From assembly GCA_965248765.1 (NCBI GenBank), contig CBDFKF010000004.1, positions 1,240,001-1,304,000 of the forward strand: a DNA stretch of 64,000 nucleotides, read 5' to 3'. Position 1 is the stretch's first letter. Each line of letters opens with the position of its first letter. A model generated the notes under the pieces. That model ran no database searches. It was not told where the DNA came from and saw only the letters and a program-made list of their open reading frames with translations. The translations under genes and the position numbers were made by a program. This DNA is from CBDFKF01 sp965248765 (GTDB taxonomy: Bacteria; Pseudomonadota; Alphaproteobacteria; VGEJ01). Shown piece after piece: positions 1 through 8,110 of the stretch.

Positions 1-238
1 GTGCTCTTTCGCGCTCCGCAATTACGAGCCCACGGTTAACGGCGTCGGCCAGCAAAGTAAGGTCCTCCACGGGGACCTTATGTTCATCAAGCACGTGAAG
101 CAGCGTCTCGCGCGACAGGTAGAGATCGGCCGTCGGCCGTGCTCGCAGCGCCACGGCAATGACCGGATCGACGCGGCAAACGACTATTTTGCTCCACACG
201 CCGTCGACAAGCCGTTCTATTACGGCTTCGGTTACCAT
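1..238 (-). CDS. Partial unknown protein, runs off the left edge
   Basis: An uninterrupted minus-strand reading frame starts with ATG at 238 and is still open at base 1, giving 79 visible residues. The visible part is hydrophilic with alternating short beta-like and helical stretches and a YLSRETLLHVLDEH segment followed by an acidic helix. That pattern loosely resembles the small phage-associated nuclease or toxin-like domains found next to phage portal and head genes, but I cannot place it in a family. It lies downstream of the terminator-like hairpin at 332-367, so it probably has its own promoter around 239-330. The function is unknown. Codon use looks compatible with a real gene, and the opposite strand has only a 77-residue low-complexity frame, which is less convincing. 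Confidence 0.45.
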   Translation of the reverse strand, partial: MVTEAVIERLVDGVWSKIVVCRVDPVIAVALRARPTADLYLSRETLLHVLDEHKVPVEDLTLLADAVNRGLVIAERERA

Positions 239-331
239 CGCAGGTAGTCCCTTAAACGCAGGCGTCACGACAGGACATACTGGGACGGGGAATTCTGCCG
301 TTCCCCTGAGGGGCAGACGTCGGCACCACGA

Positions 332-367
332 AAAAGGGCGGTCGTTCCCATACAGGATCGCCGCCCT
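332..367 (-). terminator. Probable intrinsic terminator
   Basis: Read on the minus strand, a 7-bp GC-rich stem (335-341 with 361-367, core GGGCGG/CCGCCC) with a 19-nt loop is followed by a run of four to five T (331-335). It lies about 230 bp downstream of the MetE-like gene ending at 599, so it could end the GMC/MetE-like transcript. The long loop lowers confidence. Confidence 0.4.
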
Positions 368-598
368 CCCTAGCACAACCAACGACTTGTAGGTCACTCG
401 TGCCCGCCTGTCAACGTTGCGATGCCGAACGCAGGAATAATGGCGCCGGAATGCGTAGCGAGGCTGGAGGAGAAGCCCGGAGCTGAGCTCACGCCATCCG
501 GAAGTAGGCGTCGTACTCGGTATCGGGAATGCGGTTGGCGGGCGCTGCTAGCTCCTGGCGCTTGCGCGCCCGAACGACGGCGGGGCCGGCCGGCGGCC
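368..598. other. Intergenic stretch without a supported gene
   Basis: Between the terminator-like hairpin and the stop of the first MetE-like gene I see no convincing gene. A short minus-strand frame ending at 489 (C-terminal residues RIPDTEYDAYFRMA) is open but continues upstream only as the shifted frame of the MetE-like gene. It may be a remnant of a longer coding sequence or chance. Confidence 0.4.
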
Positions 599-1747
599 TC
601 AGGACCAGAGGCGCGCGCTTGCGATGCGGGCGCCCTCGGCCATCGCCGCGTACTTGGCCCAGCCGATGTCGGGATCGACCTTGGGGAAACCCGCTGAGGT
701 CGACATGCCGCAATCGGTGCCGGCGATCACCCGCTGGCGGCCGACGATGTCGGCATACCGGCACAGACGATCGGCGACCAGCTCGGGGTGCTCGATGTAG
801 TTGCTGGTCGAGTTGAGAACGCCCGGAATCAGGACCTTATCGTCGGGTATCCCGGCGTCCCGCCACACCTTCCACTCATGCTCGTGGCGCGGATTGGCGC
901 CCTCGAACGAGATCCCCTGCGGCCGTGCCTTGAACACCAGGTCGATCAGGTCATCGAGCGGCACATCGTGATGGTGGGGTCCGTCGTAGTTGCCCCAGCA
1001 CAGGTGCAGCCGCATCGACTCGGGCGGACAGTCGCGCGTGGCGTGGTTGAGCGCCTCGACGTGGAGCTCGGCGGCCTTGCGGAAGGTGGCGAAATCGTCA
1101 TCGCCGAATTGGATGTGCCGGCCCATGGCGAGGTCGGGGGCATCGAGCTGCAACAGAATGCCGGCGCCGGTGATCATGTCGTACTCGGTCTTCATCGCCT
1201 CGGCCAGCGCCCAGATGTACTCCTCGTGGCTCGGGTAGTGGGTGTTGCCGAGAAACAGTGCAACGACGCCCGGCGAGGCCGCGTTAATAAAGCAATCCGC
1301 CGCCGTGCTCCCCCCGGTCGCCGCCTTGAGGTTGGCGATGTCGGCGGCGACGGCGGCCTCGCCGCGATAGCCGATCGGTCCGGTGCACACCGGCCGTTTC
1401 ATGATGGCGATGCCGCCATTGGCGAACAGCCGGTCGAGGTACTCCGGAAACGCTGCGAGGTCGGAGCCGTAGACGCGCGTCTCGTCCTCGCCCTCGAAGC
1501 CGCTCACCCGCTCCTTGACGTAGGTGGCGTAGTTGATCTTGCTCATCTCGCCGTCGTTGACGACATCGATTCCGCTCTCCACCTGTTTGTCGACGATCTC
1601 GGCGACCGCCGAGGTGGTCCGTGCCTCGAGCGCCGCCGCGTCATAGTTCTCGTGGCGGTCCCTCGCGAAGGAGAGCTCGAGGAGATCGTCGGGGCGCGGC
1701 AAGCTGCCGACGTGGGTCGTGAGGATACGGTCGGTCGAGAGCTTCAT
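599..1747 (-). CDS. MetE C-terminal-like zinc methyltransferase (copy 1)
   Basis: A 382-residue protein of the cobalamin-independent methionine synthase II family (the UROD/MetE TIM-barrel fold, without the N-terminal MetE half). The zinc ligands of MetE are all recognisable: His248 and Cys250 in HLCWGNY, Glu282 in FEGANPR and Cys346 in TDCGMST. It is therefore expected to activate a thiol as methyl or alkyl acceptor; the real substrate is unknown and need not be homocysteine. The ATG at 1747 is chosen because AAGAGGTGG lies just upstream and because the paralogue begins with the same residues (MKLSTDRILTTHVGSLPRPD). The frame stays open for 49 codons upstream, but that stretch overlaps the 3' end of the next gene. 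It is the last gene of a three-gene run GMC - MetE-like - MetE-like. Confidence 0.85.
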   Translation of the reverse strand: MKLSTDRILTTHVGSLPRPDDLLELSFARDRHENYDAAALEARTTSAVAEIVDKQVESGIDVVNDGEMSKINYATYVKERVSGFEGEDETRVYGSDLAAFPEYLDRLFANGGIAIMKRPVCTGPIGYRGEAAVAADIANLKAATGGSTAADCFINAASPGVVALFLGNTHYPSHEEYIWALAEAMKTEYDMITGAGILLQLDAPDLAMGRHIQFGDDDFATFRKAAELHVEALNHATRDCPPESMRLHLCWGNYDGPHHHDVPLDDLIDLVFKARPQGISFEGANPRHEHEWKVWRDAGIPDDKVLIPGVLNSTSNYIEHPELVADRLCRYADIVGRQRVIAGTDCGMSTSAGFPKVDPDIGWAKYAAMAEGARIASARLWS

Positions 1748-1805
1748 GGCGCCACCTCTTCGAACGCGCGGCGGGGTTGCCGAGTCAAAATCCGCAGGCG
1801 ACCGG

Positions 1806-2945
1806 TCAGCCGCCGTTCCACAGGCGTTTGCTCGCGATCTCGGCGCCCTCGGCCATCGCCTCGAACTTGGCCCACACGATCTCGGGATCGACAAGCGGTG
1901 CCCCGGCGATCGTCGAGAACCCGCAGTCGCTCGAGGCGATCACGCGTTCGCGCCCGACGATGGCGGCGTAGTTGCAGATGCGCTCGGCGATCAGCTCGGG
2001 GTGCTCGATGTAGTTGGTGGTGGTGTCGAGGACGCCCGGAAACAGGACCTTGTTCTCCGGCACGTCGACCTCGGCGAACACCTTGTACTCATGTGCGTGG
2101 CGCGGATTGGCTCCCTCGAAGGAGAGGCCCGCGGGCCGCGCCGTCAGCACCGTGCCGATCAGCTCGGCGAGTGGCGCGTCGTGGTGGTGCGGTCCCTCGT
2201 AGTTGCCCCAGCACAGATGAATGCGCATGGCCTCCGGCGGGATGTCGCGCGTCGCGTGGTTGAGCGCCTGTACCTGCAATGCCTGCATCTTGGCGAAGGT
2301 GGCGTGATCGACGTTGTTGAAGTGGATATGCCGTGACATCGCCAGGTCAGGGCAATCGAGCTGCAGCACGAAGCCGGCGCGGTGGATAGCGTCGTATTCG
2401 GCCTTCATGAGGTCGGCCAGAGCCATCAGGTAGGCCTCGTGATCGGGGTAGTAGTCGTTCTTGAGGAAGGCCGAGATCACGCCCGGCGAGGCCGCCGACA
2501 TGAAGATGTCGGCGACTCCGGCGCCCTCCGTCGCTGCCTTGAGGTTGGCGATATCGGTCTCGACCGCTGACTGATCGAGGGGCTCGAGCGGGCTTGAGCA
2601 CACCGGCCGGGTAATTGCCGGCCACCCCAGTCGCTTGGCGTAGGTCGGGAACTCTTGGAGATCTTTGGGCACAGGGCGGTCCTTCTCGCCCTTGAAGCCC
2701 TTGAGCCGCTCCTTGATGTAGGTGGAGTAGACAAACTTCCCCATCTCGCCGTCGTTGACGACATCGACCCGGGAGCCGGCCTGCCTTTTGACGATCTCAT
2801 CCGTTGCCGAGGTGACCCGGCTCGCCAAGGCGTCCGCATCGTAGGTATCGCTGCGATCGCGGGCCGCCAACAGCGCGACCAGATCGTCGGGCCGCGGCAG
2901 GCTGCCGACGTGGGTCGTGAGAATGCGGTCGGTGGAAAGCTTCAT
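1806..2945 (-). CDS. MetE C-terminal-like zinc methyltransferase (copy 2)
   Basis: Tandem paralogue of the preceding gene, 379 residues, with the same N-terminal motif and all four zinc ligands (HLCWGNY, FEGANPR and SDCGFST segments). The two copies share the GPHHHD stretch after the zinc Cys and the C-terminal AEGA.IAS.RLW pattern, so they come from a gene duplication. The copies have clearly diverged between the motifs, which suggests distinct substrates rather than a very recent duplication. The ATG at 2945 is two bases after the stop of the GMC oxidoreductase gene (2948), so translation is probably coupled. A TTG at 2951 is possible but less likely. Predicted cytoplasmic. Methyl donor and acceptor cannot be read from sequence. 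Confidence 0.85.
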   Translation of the reverse strand: MKLSTDRILTTHVGSLPRPDDLVALLAARDRSDTYDADALASRVTSATDEIVKRQAGSRVDVVNDGEMGKFVYSTYIKERLKGFKGEKDRPVPKDLQEFPTYAKRLGWPAITRPVCSSPLEPLDQSAVETDIANLKAATEGAGVADIFMSAASPGVISAFLKNDYYPDHEAYLMALADLMKAEYDAIHRAGFVLQLDCPDLAMSRHIHFNNVDHATFAKMQALQVQALNHATRDIPPEAMRIHLCWGNYEGPHHHDAPLAELIGTVLTARPAGLSFEGANPRHAHEYKVFAEVDVPENKVLFPGVLDTTTNYIEHPELIAERICNYAAIVGRERVIASSDCGFSTIAGAPLVDPEIVWAKFEAMAEGAEIASKRLWNGG

Positions 2946-2947
2946 GG

Positions 2948-4552
2948 TCAAATCTCGTTGCCCTGCATCTTCGCGGCGATGTGCTCGGCCTGACGGATTG
3001 CCAGCGCGACGATCGTGAGCGTCGGGTTGCCGGTGAAGGACGAGGCGAACTGGCTGCCGTCCGAGACGAACAGGTTCGCCACGTCGTGCGTTTGGCCGTG
3101 CGCGTTGACCACGCCCTCATCCGCCTTCTCGCTCATGCGGCAGGTACCGAGGTTGTGCGAGCCCGGCACCAGCGCCGATTCGACGGTGCGCACCGCGCCG
3201 GCGGCATCGAACAGCTGGGTCACCCGCAGGTGCGAGTAGTTGCGCATGGCGACGTCGTTGGGGTGCTCGGTGATGCTGACCACCGGCACCGGTAGCCCGT
3301 ACTGATCTTTTTCGGTCGGATGCAGCGTGATGCCGTTCTTCTCCATCGGCATGTCCTCGCCGCACGCCCAGATCCCGGACATGCCGGCGAACTGCTCCAA
3401 CAGCTGCGTGTAATCGCGCCCCCAGCCGCCCGGGCGCATGAAACCGGCGACGTTGGGCAGTCCCAGCCCACGGCTTGTCATCCAGATGCCGCCGGCAAAG
3501 CCGCGCTCGGGCTTGTGCCAGGACTCATCGCGCACGATGCCCTGGCCGGCGGCGCCGCGGTGCATGTTTACCGGCTTGTCGAAGATGCCGTAGACGAAGC
3601 TCGTCATGTTGCGGACGTAGTTCTTGCCGACTTGGCCCGAGCTGTTGGCGAGGCCATCGGGGAACATCGATGATTCGGAGTTCAGCAGCAGGCGCGGCGA
3701 CTCGATCGAGTTGCCGGCGGCGCACACCGCGCGCGCCTTCTGCAGCTGGTCGTCGCCTTGCGGATCGGCATAGAGGACGCCGGTGGCCCGCCCCGCCTCG
3801 TTGTGCTCGATCTTGAGCGCCATCGACGAGTGGCGCACCTCACAACGTCCGGTCGCCTCGGCGCGCGGGATCTCGGTGTAGAGCGTCGACCACTTGGCTT
3901 CGGACTTGCACCCCTGCATGCAAAAGCCGATCTGGTCGCACGCGTTACGGCCGTCATAGGGCACCGAGTTGATGGCCATGTGGCTAACGTCGTAGTCGGT
4001 GTAGCCCATGCGCTTGGCCCCGAGCGCCACCACCTTGAAGTTGTTGTTGGGCGGCAGCAGTGGCCGCCCGCCACGGCCGCTTACGCCCATCTTGTCCTCC
4101 GCCCGCTCGTAGTAGGGGAGGACCTCATCGAGCGAGATCGGCCAGTCGATCAGGTTGGCGCCGTCGAGCGCGCCATACGTCGTGCGCGGCTTGAACTCGT
4201 GCTCGCGGAAACGCAGCGACTGGCCCGCCCAATGCACGGTCGAGCCGCCGGTGGTCTTGCAGATCCAGGTCGGCAGGCTCGGCCAGTCGCGCGCCAGCGT
4301 CGATTCGCCGGCGGTGATGCGCCGGTCGAACCAGGTGAGGCGCGCGAACATCTCCACCTCGTCGTTCTCGAAGTCGGCGCTCTTGAGCCGCGGTCCGCTC
4401 TCCAGCAGCACCACGTCGATGCCCTTTTGGCAGAGCTCGTTGGCGAGCGTGCCGCCCCCGGCACCGGAGCCGATGACGACCACGACCGAATCGTCATCGT
4501 GGCCGAAGGTGACGGCCGCGACCGCTTCGTCGAGATCATAGATCGATGTCAT
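2948..4552 (-). CDS. GMC family FAD oxidoreductase, paralogue 1
   Basis: A 534-residue glucose-methanol-choline oxidoreductase. The FAD-binding loop IGSGAGGGTLANEL is near residue 30, the GMC signature GGSTVHWAGQSLRF is near residue 100, and the C-terminal catalytic pair is His466 (HNLGTCRM) and Asn509 (TGNPTLT). It should oxidise an alcohol or aldehyde-hydrate group using FAD. The sequence is closest in style to the gluconate/sorbose dehydrogenase branch, including a Cys-containing FCMQGCKSEAKWSTLY stretch. There is no signal peptide or Tat motif, so it is probably cytoplasmic. ATG at 4552. It leads a run with the two MetE-like genes. Four further paralogues lie in this window (6260, 10837, 12468 and 14233). 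Confidence 0.9.
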   Translation of the reverse strand: MTSIYDLDEAVAAVTFGHDDDSVVVVIGSGAGGGTLANELCQKGIDVVLLESGPRLKSADFENDEVEMFARLTWFDRRITAGESTLARDWPSLPTWICKTTGGSTVHWAGQSLRFREHEFKPRTTYGALDGANLIDWPISLDEVLPYYERAEDKMGVSGRGGRPLLPPNNNFKVVALGAKRMGYTDYDVSHMAINSVPYDGRNACDQIGFCMQGCKSEAKWSTLYTEIPRAEATGRCEVRHSSMALKIEHNEAGRATGVLYADPQGDDQLQKARAVCAAGNSIESPRLLLNSESSMFPDGLANSSGQVGKNYVRNMTSFVYGIFDKPVNMHRGAAGQGIVRDESWHKPERGFAGGIWMTSRGLGLPNVAGFMRPGGWGRDYTQLLEQFAGMSGIWACGEDMPMEKNGITLHPTEKDQYGLPVPVVSITEHPNDVAMRNYSHLRVTQLFDAAGAVRTVESALVPGSHNLGTCRMSEKADEGVVNAHGQTHDVANLFVSDGSQFASSFTGNPTLTIVALAIRQAEHIAAKMQGNEI

Positions 4553-4630
4553 GGCATCGCCCTGCCGATACCGCGCCGTTGGCGGCCGTCCCTCGGTGGC
4601 AAGATTACCATCTTCGGCGAGCCACGGGGA

Positions 4631-4701
4631 CCCTCACCCTCCCGCTCGTGGGGTTCTCTCACTCTCCCGCTTGCGCCCCGCACACGGGAGAGAGCCCTCT
4701 T
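4631..4701. repeat. Dispersed palindromic intergenic element, copy 1
   Basis: An imperfect palindrome built on CTCTCCCG ... CGGGAGAG, with a CCCTCACCCTCCCGCTC lead-in. The same CCCTCTCCC / GGGAGAGGG core recurs at about 14118-14228, 15957-16018, 34368-34483 and 40532-40577, always between genes. The rest of the 326-bp divergent gap (4553-4878) shows no gene. Confidence 0.6.
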
Positions 4702-4878
4702 TTGCGGCCGGAGAGGATTGGAGCGGCGCATCCGACCCGTTTCTCGCTGCGACCACCATGCAAAACCCGAGATCAGACCGAAATTGGTCCCACCCAGCCC
4801 TCATGCTACGGTTTCCGCTCAGCGGGCAGAGCTGGAAATCCAGAATTTCGACGCGCGCACGTCATGGGAGGACGTCAT

Positions 4879-6207
4879 ATGGGCATGAGCTTGAGTGAGC
4901 GCGAAAACAACGTCATCGCGGGAATCCAGAAGGTCCGCTTCTACCCCTTGCCCGTTGTCGGCGGCGACGGCTCCTATCTGATTCTGGAGGACGGCCGACG
5001 CGTCCTCGACATGTCCGCGACATGGGGCGCGGCGGCGCTGGGCTACAGCCACCCGGCCGTCGCCGAGGCGGTAAGCCGGGCGGTCGAAGGTATGGCCGGC
5101 CTCAGCAGCATATGCTCGACGAGCGAGCCATCGGTGTGTCTCGCCGAAGAACTCCTGGATCTGGTCCCGGGCGAGAATAACCGTCGCGTCTGGTTCGGCC
5201 ACTGCGGTTCGGAAGCCAACGATGCCATGATTCGCGCTGTCCCGGCCGCCACTGGGCGCGGACGCTTCGTCTCATTCATCGGCGGGATGCACGGCGGATT
5301 TTCCGGCGCCATGTCGGTGTCCGGCTACGACGCCCTCATGCTCAACACGGCCTCGACGGCGCGCTCAGGCCAGATCTACGTTCCCTACCCGGATCCGTAC
5401 CGGCCGCCATTTCCGGGCGATGTCGGCCAGGGGGTGCTCGACTATTTCGAGTATCTGCTGGGCACAATGGCGCCGCCCCATCAGATCGCCGGCGTCATCA
5501 TCGAAGGCGTGATGTGCGATAGCGGCGACGTGGTGCCGCCGCCGGGTTTCTTGGCGGGGCTCTCGGAGATGTGCAAACGCCACGGTATTCTCCTGATCTT
5601 CGATGAGATCAAAGTTGGCCTCGGGCGCACCGGCTCGTTCCACTCGTTCGATGCCGAGGGCGTGGTCCCGGACCTGATCAGCTACGGCAAAGCCCTTGGC
5701 GGCGGCCTGCCGCTCGGCGCCCTGGTCGGCCCAGCCGACATCATGAATGACCCCCGCGGACTGACGGTTACGACGACCATGGGCAACCCCGTCGCGGCAT
5801 CGGCAGGGCGAGCCGTCTTGCGCACGATCACCGAAGGCCGCCTTTGGGAGAACGCTGAGGCACGCGGCAAACAACTGATCGAGGGTCTACGCCAGCTCGC
5901 CAACAAGCACCCGCTGATCGGCGATGTCAGGGGCCGCGGACTGGTGATCGGCGTCGACCTCGTCACCGATCGCGCCAGCAAGGAACCCGCCAGGAAGCAG
6001 TGCGCCAAGATCATATTCCGAGCACAGGAGCTGGGCGTGGTCTTTTTCTATGTTGGCCGCGGTTCCAACGTCATCGAGCTGACACCGCCCATCACGCTCA
6101 GCGAGGCCGAGGCGGACGAGGCTTTACAAGTCCTCGACCAAGCCCTCGATGATGTCGAGCAGGGCCGGGTTTCGGACGCGGCGGTGGCCGAGTACACGGG
6201 CTACTAA
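4879..6207 (+). CDS. Class III PLP-dependent aminotransferase
   Basis: A 442-residue fold-type I aminotransferase of the acetylornithine/GABA (class III) group. The PLP lysine is Lys271 in SYGKALGGGLPLGA, the pyridine-N Asp is Asp242 in FDEIKVGLGRTG, and GSEAND near residue 112 binds the phosphate. It should transfer an amino group from an omega- or beta-amino compound to an oxo-acid; the substrate is unknown. The ATG at 4879 is chosen because GGGAGG stands 7 bp upstream. A frame open for a further 111 codons upstream covers only the intergenic repeat. It is the single plus-strand gene inside the GMC cluster and is transcribed divergently from GMC paralogue 1. It could use aldehydes or ketones made by the neighbouring oxidoreductases (inference). 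Confidence 0.88.
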   Translation: MGMSLSERENNVIAGIQKVRFYPLPVVGGDGSYLILEDGRRVLDMSATWGAAALGYSHPAVAEAVSRAVEGMAGLSSICSTSEPSVCLAEELLDLVPGENNRRVWFGHCGSEANDAMIRAVPAATGRGRFVSFIGGMHGGFSGAMSVSGYDALMLNTASTARSGQIYVPYPDPYRPPFPGDVGQGVLDYFEYLLGTMAPPHQIAGVIIEGVMCDSGDVVPPPGFLAGLSEMCKRHGILLIFDEIKVGLGRTGSFHSFDAEGVVPDLISYGKALGGGLPLGALVGPADIMNDPRGLTVTTTMGNPVAASAGRAVLRTITEGRLWENAEARGKQLIEGLRQLANKHPLIGDVRGRGLVIGVDLVTDRASKEPARKQCAKIIFRAQELGVVFFYVGRGSNVIELTPPITLSEAEADEALQVLDQALDDVEQGRVSDAAVAEYTGY

Positions 6208-6259
6208 GATCGGGGCGCGGCGCGCGTCATCACGTGCCGGCGCCTCGTACCAAGGCCCT

Positions 6260-7864
6260 TCAGAGTTCGTTGCCGCGCATCTGCTCGGCGATGTAGTCGG
6301 CCTGGCGGATGGCCAACGCGACGATCGTGAGCGTCGGGTTGCCGGTATTGATGTGGCTGAACTGGCTGCCGTCGGAGACGAACAGGTTGGCGATGTCGTG
6401 GGCCTGGCCGAAGCCGTTGACCACGCCCTCGGCCGGCTTCTCGCTCATCCGGCTGGTGCCGATGTTATGGGCTGAGCCCGGCTGCGCCTCCGAGACGGTG
6501 CGCTTGGCGCCGCCGACCATGAGCATCTCCTCGCACGTCCGCAGGCCGAAGTTCTCCATCTTGCGCTCGTTCTCGTGCATCTCGAGATGGATGTGGCCGA
6601 TCGGCAGACCGAACTGGTCGTTCTCGTCGGTGTTTAGCCGCACGCAGTTGCGCTCCTGCGGCAGGTCATCGCCGCAGAACCAGACCCCCGACATGCGTTC
6701 ATAGCCCTCGAGCGCCTCGGTCTTCTCGCGGCCCCAGCCCTTGGGGTCGAGCATGTTGGCGAAATAGGGCATGCCGACCGAGACCAGGCCGATCCAGATG
6801 CCACCGACGAACCCGCGGGTCTCGGGCTCGTTGCCGCCGAGGTCCTCGACCAAACCGGCGCCAACCGGCCCGCGGTACATGTTCACCGGCTTGTCGAACT
6901 CGCCGAACACCATGCCGTGGACGTTGCGCGTGTAGTTCTTGCCGAGCTGGCCCGAGGAGTTCGCAAGCCCATCGGGGAACTTCGAGGTGGCGGAGTTGAA
7001 CAGGATGCGCGGGGTCTCGATCGAGTTGCCGGCGGCGCACACCACGCGCGCGTTTTGAACGTGGTGGTTGCCGTCCTTGTCGGCATAGAGCACGCCGGTG
7101 ATGCGCCCGGCATCGTCGTGCTCGATCTTGAGTGCCATCGACTCGGGGCGCACCTCGCACCGGCCGGTGGCCTCGGCCCTGGGGATCTCGGTGTAGAGCG
7201 TCGACCATTTGGCGCCGGAACGGCAGCCCTGCATGCAAAAGCCGATCTGATCGCATGCGTTGCGGCCATCGCGCGGCTCGGAGTTGATGGCGAGGAAGCT
7301 CGTCGAGACCTTCTCGAAGCCCATGCGCTTGGCGGCGCGGAAAAACACCTTCGAGTTATTGCTCTTGGGCAGGTACGGGATGCCGTGGCGTCCTGTGACG
7401 CCCATCTTGTCCTCGGCCTTGTCGTAGTACGGCACCATGTCATCGAGAGTGATGGGCCAATCGATGAGGTTGGCGCCGGGGATGTTGCCGTAGGTGGTGT
7501 GGGGCTTGAACTCGCGTTCCTGCAGGCGGATCGAGTTCCCCACCCAGTGCACCGATGAGCCGCCCACCGTCTTGCAGATCCAGGTCGGGAATTCCGGGTA
7601 GTTCTTCACGAACGCCGCATCGCCCGAGCTCGTGCGCTTGTCCCACCATGTGAGCTGCTCGAGCGCGCCGAACTCGTCGTTGACGAAGTCGGTCATCTGC
7701 AGGCGCGGGCCCGCCTCCAGCAGCACGACGTCGATGCCCTTTTGGGCGAGTTCGTTGGCGAGCGTGCCGCCGCCGGCGCCAGATCCGATGATCACGACCA
7801 CCGAGTCATCGGAGTGCTCGTAGGTGACGGATGCGACAACGTCGTCTTCGTGGGTATCGGTCAT
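6260..7864 (-). CDS. GMC family FAD oxidoreductase, paralogue 2
   Basis: A 534-residue paralogue with the FAD loop IGSGAGGGTLANEL, the GGSSVHWVG signature, the FCMQGCRSGAKWSTLYTE stretch and C-terminal HNIGTSRM / TGNPTLT. At the position where the other four copies have CRM after the active-site His (GTCRM), this copy has SRM, so that Cys is not strictly conserved. The ATG at 7864 has GGGAGGA 7 bp upstream. An in-frame codon at 7882 is less likely. It converges on the aminotransferase gene with only 52 bp between the stops. Upstream, the C-terminal remnant of the IS-split methyltransferase begins about 110 bp away, so before the insertion this gene probably followed the methyltransferase in one transcript. 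Confidence 0.9.
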   Translation of the reverse strand: MTDTHEDDVVASVTYEHSDDSVVVIIGSGAGGGTLANELAQKGIDVVLLEAGPRLQMTDFVNDEFGALEQLTWWDKRTSSGDAAFVKNYPEFPTWICKTVGGSSVHWVGNSIRLQEREFKPHTTYGNIPGANLIDWPITLDDMVPYYDKAEDKMGVTGRHGIPYLPKSNNSKVFFRAAKRMGFEKVSTSFLAINSEPRDGRNACDQIGFCMQGCRSGAKWSTLYTEIPRAEATGRCEVRPESMALKIEHDDAGRITGVLYADKDGNHHVQNARVVCAAGNSIETPRILFNSATSKFPDGLANSSGQLGKNYTRNVHGMVFGEFDKPVNMYRGPVGAGLVEDLGGNEPETRGFVGGIWIGLVSVGMPYFANMLDPKGWGREKTEALEGYERMSGVWFCGDDLPQERNCVRLNTDENDQFGLPIGHIHLEMHENERKMENFGLRTCEEMLMVGGAKRTVSEAQPGSAHNIGTSRMSEKPAEGVVNGFGQAHDIANLFVSDGSQFSHINTGNPTLTIVALAIRQADYIAEQMRGNEL

Positions 7865-7972
7865 CGGTGGTCCTCCCGGCACGCGTTCCCATCATTAGAT
7901 CCCTGATCGGTGGGCATCTCAAGGGTGGCGCGCCCGGGTGCGCCCGCAGGTGAACGAGCGGCGGACAGGGGA

Positions 7973-8110
7973 CTATTGCTCGGGCTTCGTTGCGCTGATC
8001 ACCCACGACGAGCTGTCCATGACAATCCCGTCGGTTTCCTTCTTCTGCCGGTTGATGGCATCGGCTAGGGCCGCCTCAATCTCATCGCGCCTTTCTTCCG
8101 ACTTCAACAG
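7973..8110 (-). pseudogene. 3' fragment of SAM methyltransferase split by IS607-family element
   Basis: The minus-strand codons here read KLLKSEERRDEIEAALADA, then a short link and GIVMDSSSWVISATKPEQ, ending in TAG at 7973. This is the usual C-terminus of class I SAM methyltransferases whose N-terminal part is encoded at 10013-10797. Removing the element between the two CAGTT copies (8108-8112 and 10010-10014) joins the parts in one frame as ETYAKLLKSEERRDE. The fragment has no start of its own and is not expected to be expressed. Confidence 0.75.

Noticed and set aside
788..2263. Long open frame of 491 codons antisense to the two MetE-like genes
   Set aside because: It is antisense to conserved genes with full catalytic motifs, has low-complexity composition and no ribosome-binding site. 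Long antisense frames are expected in GC-rich DNA.
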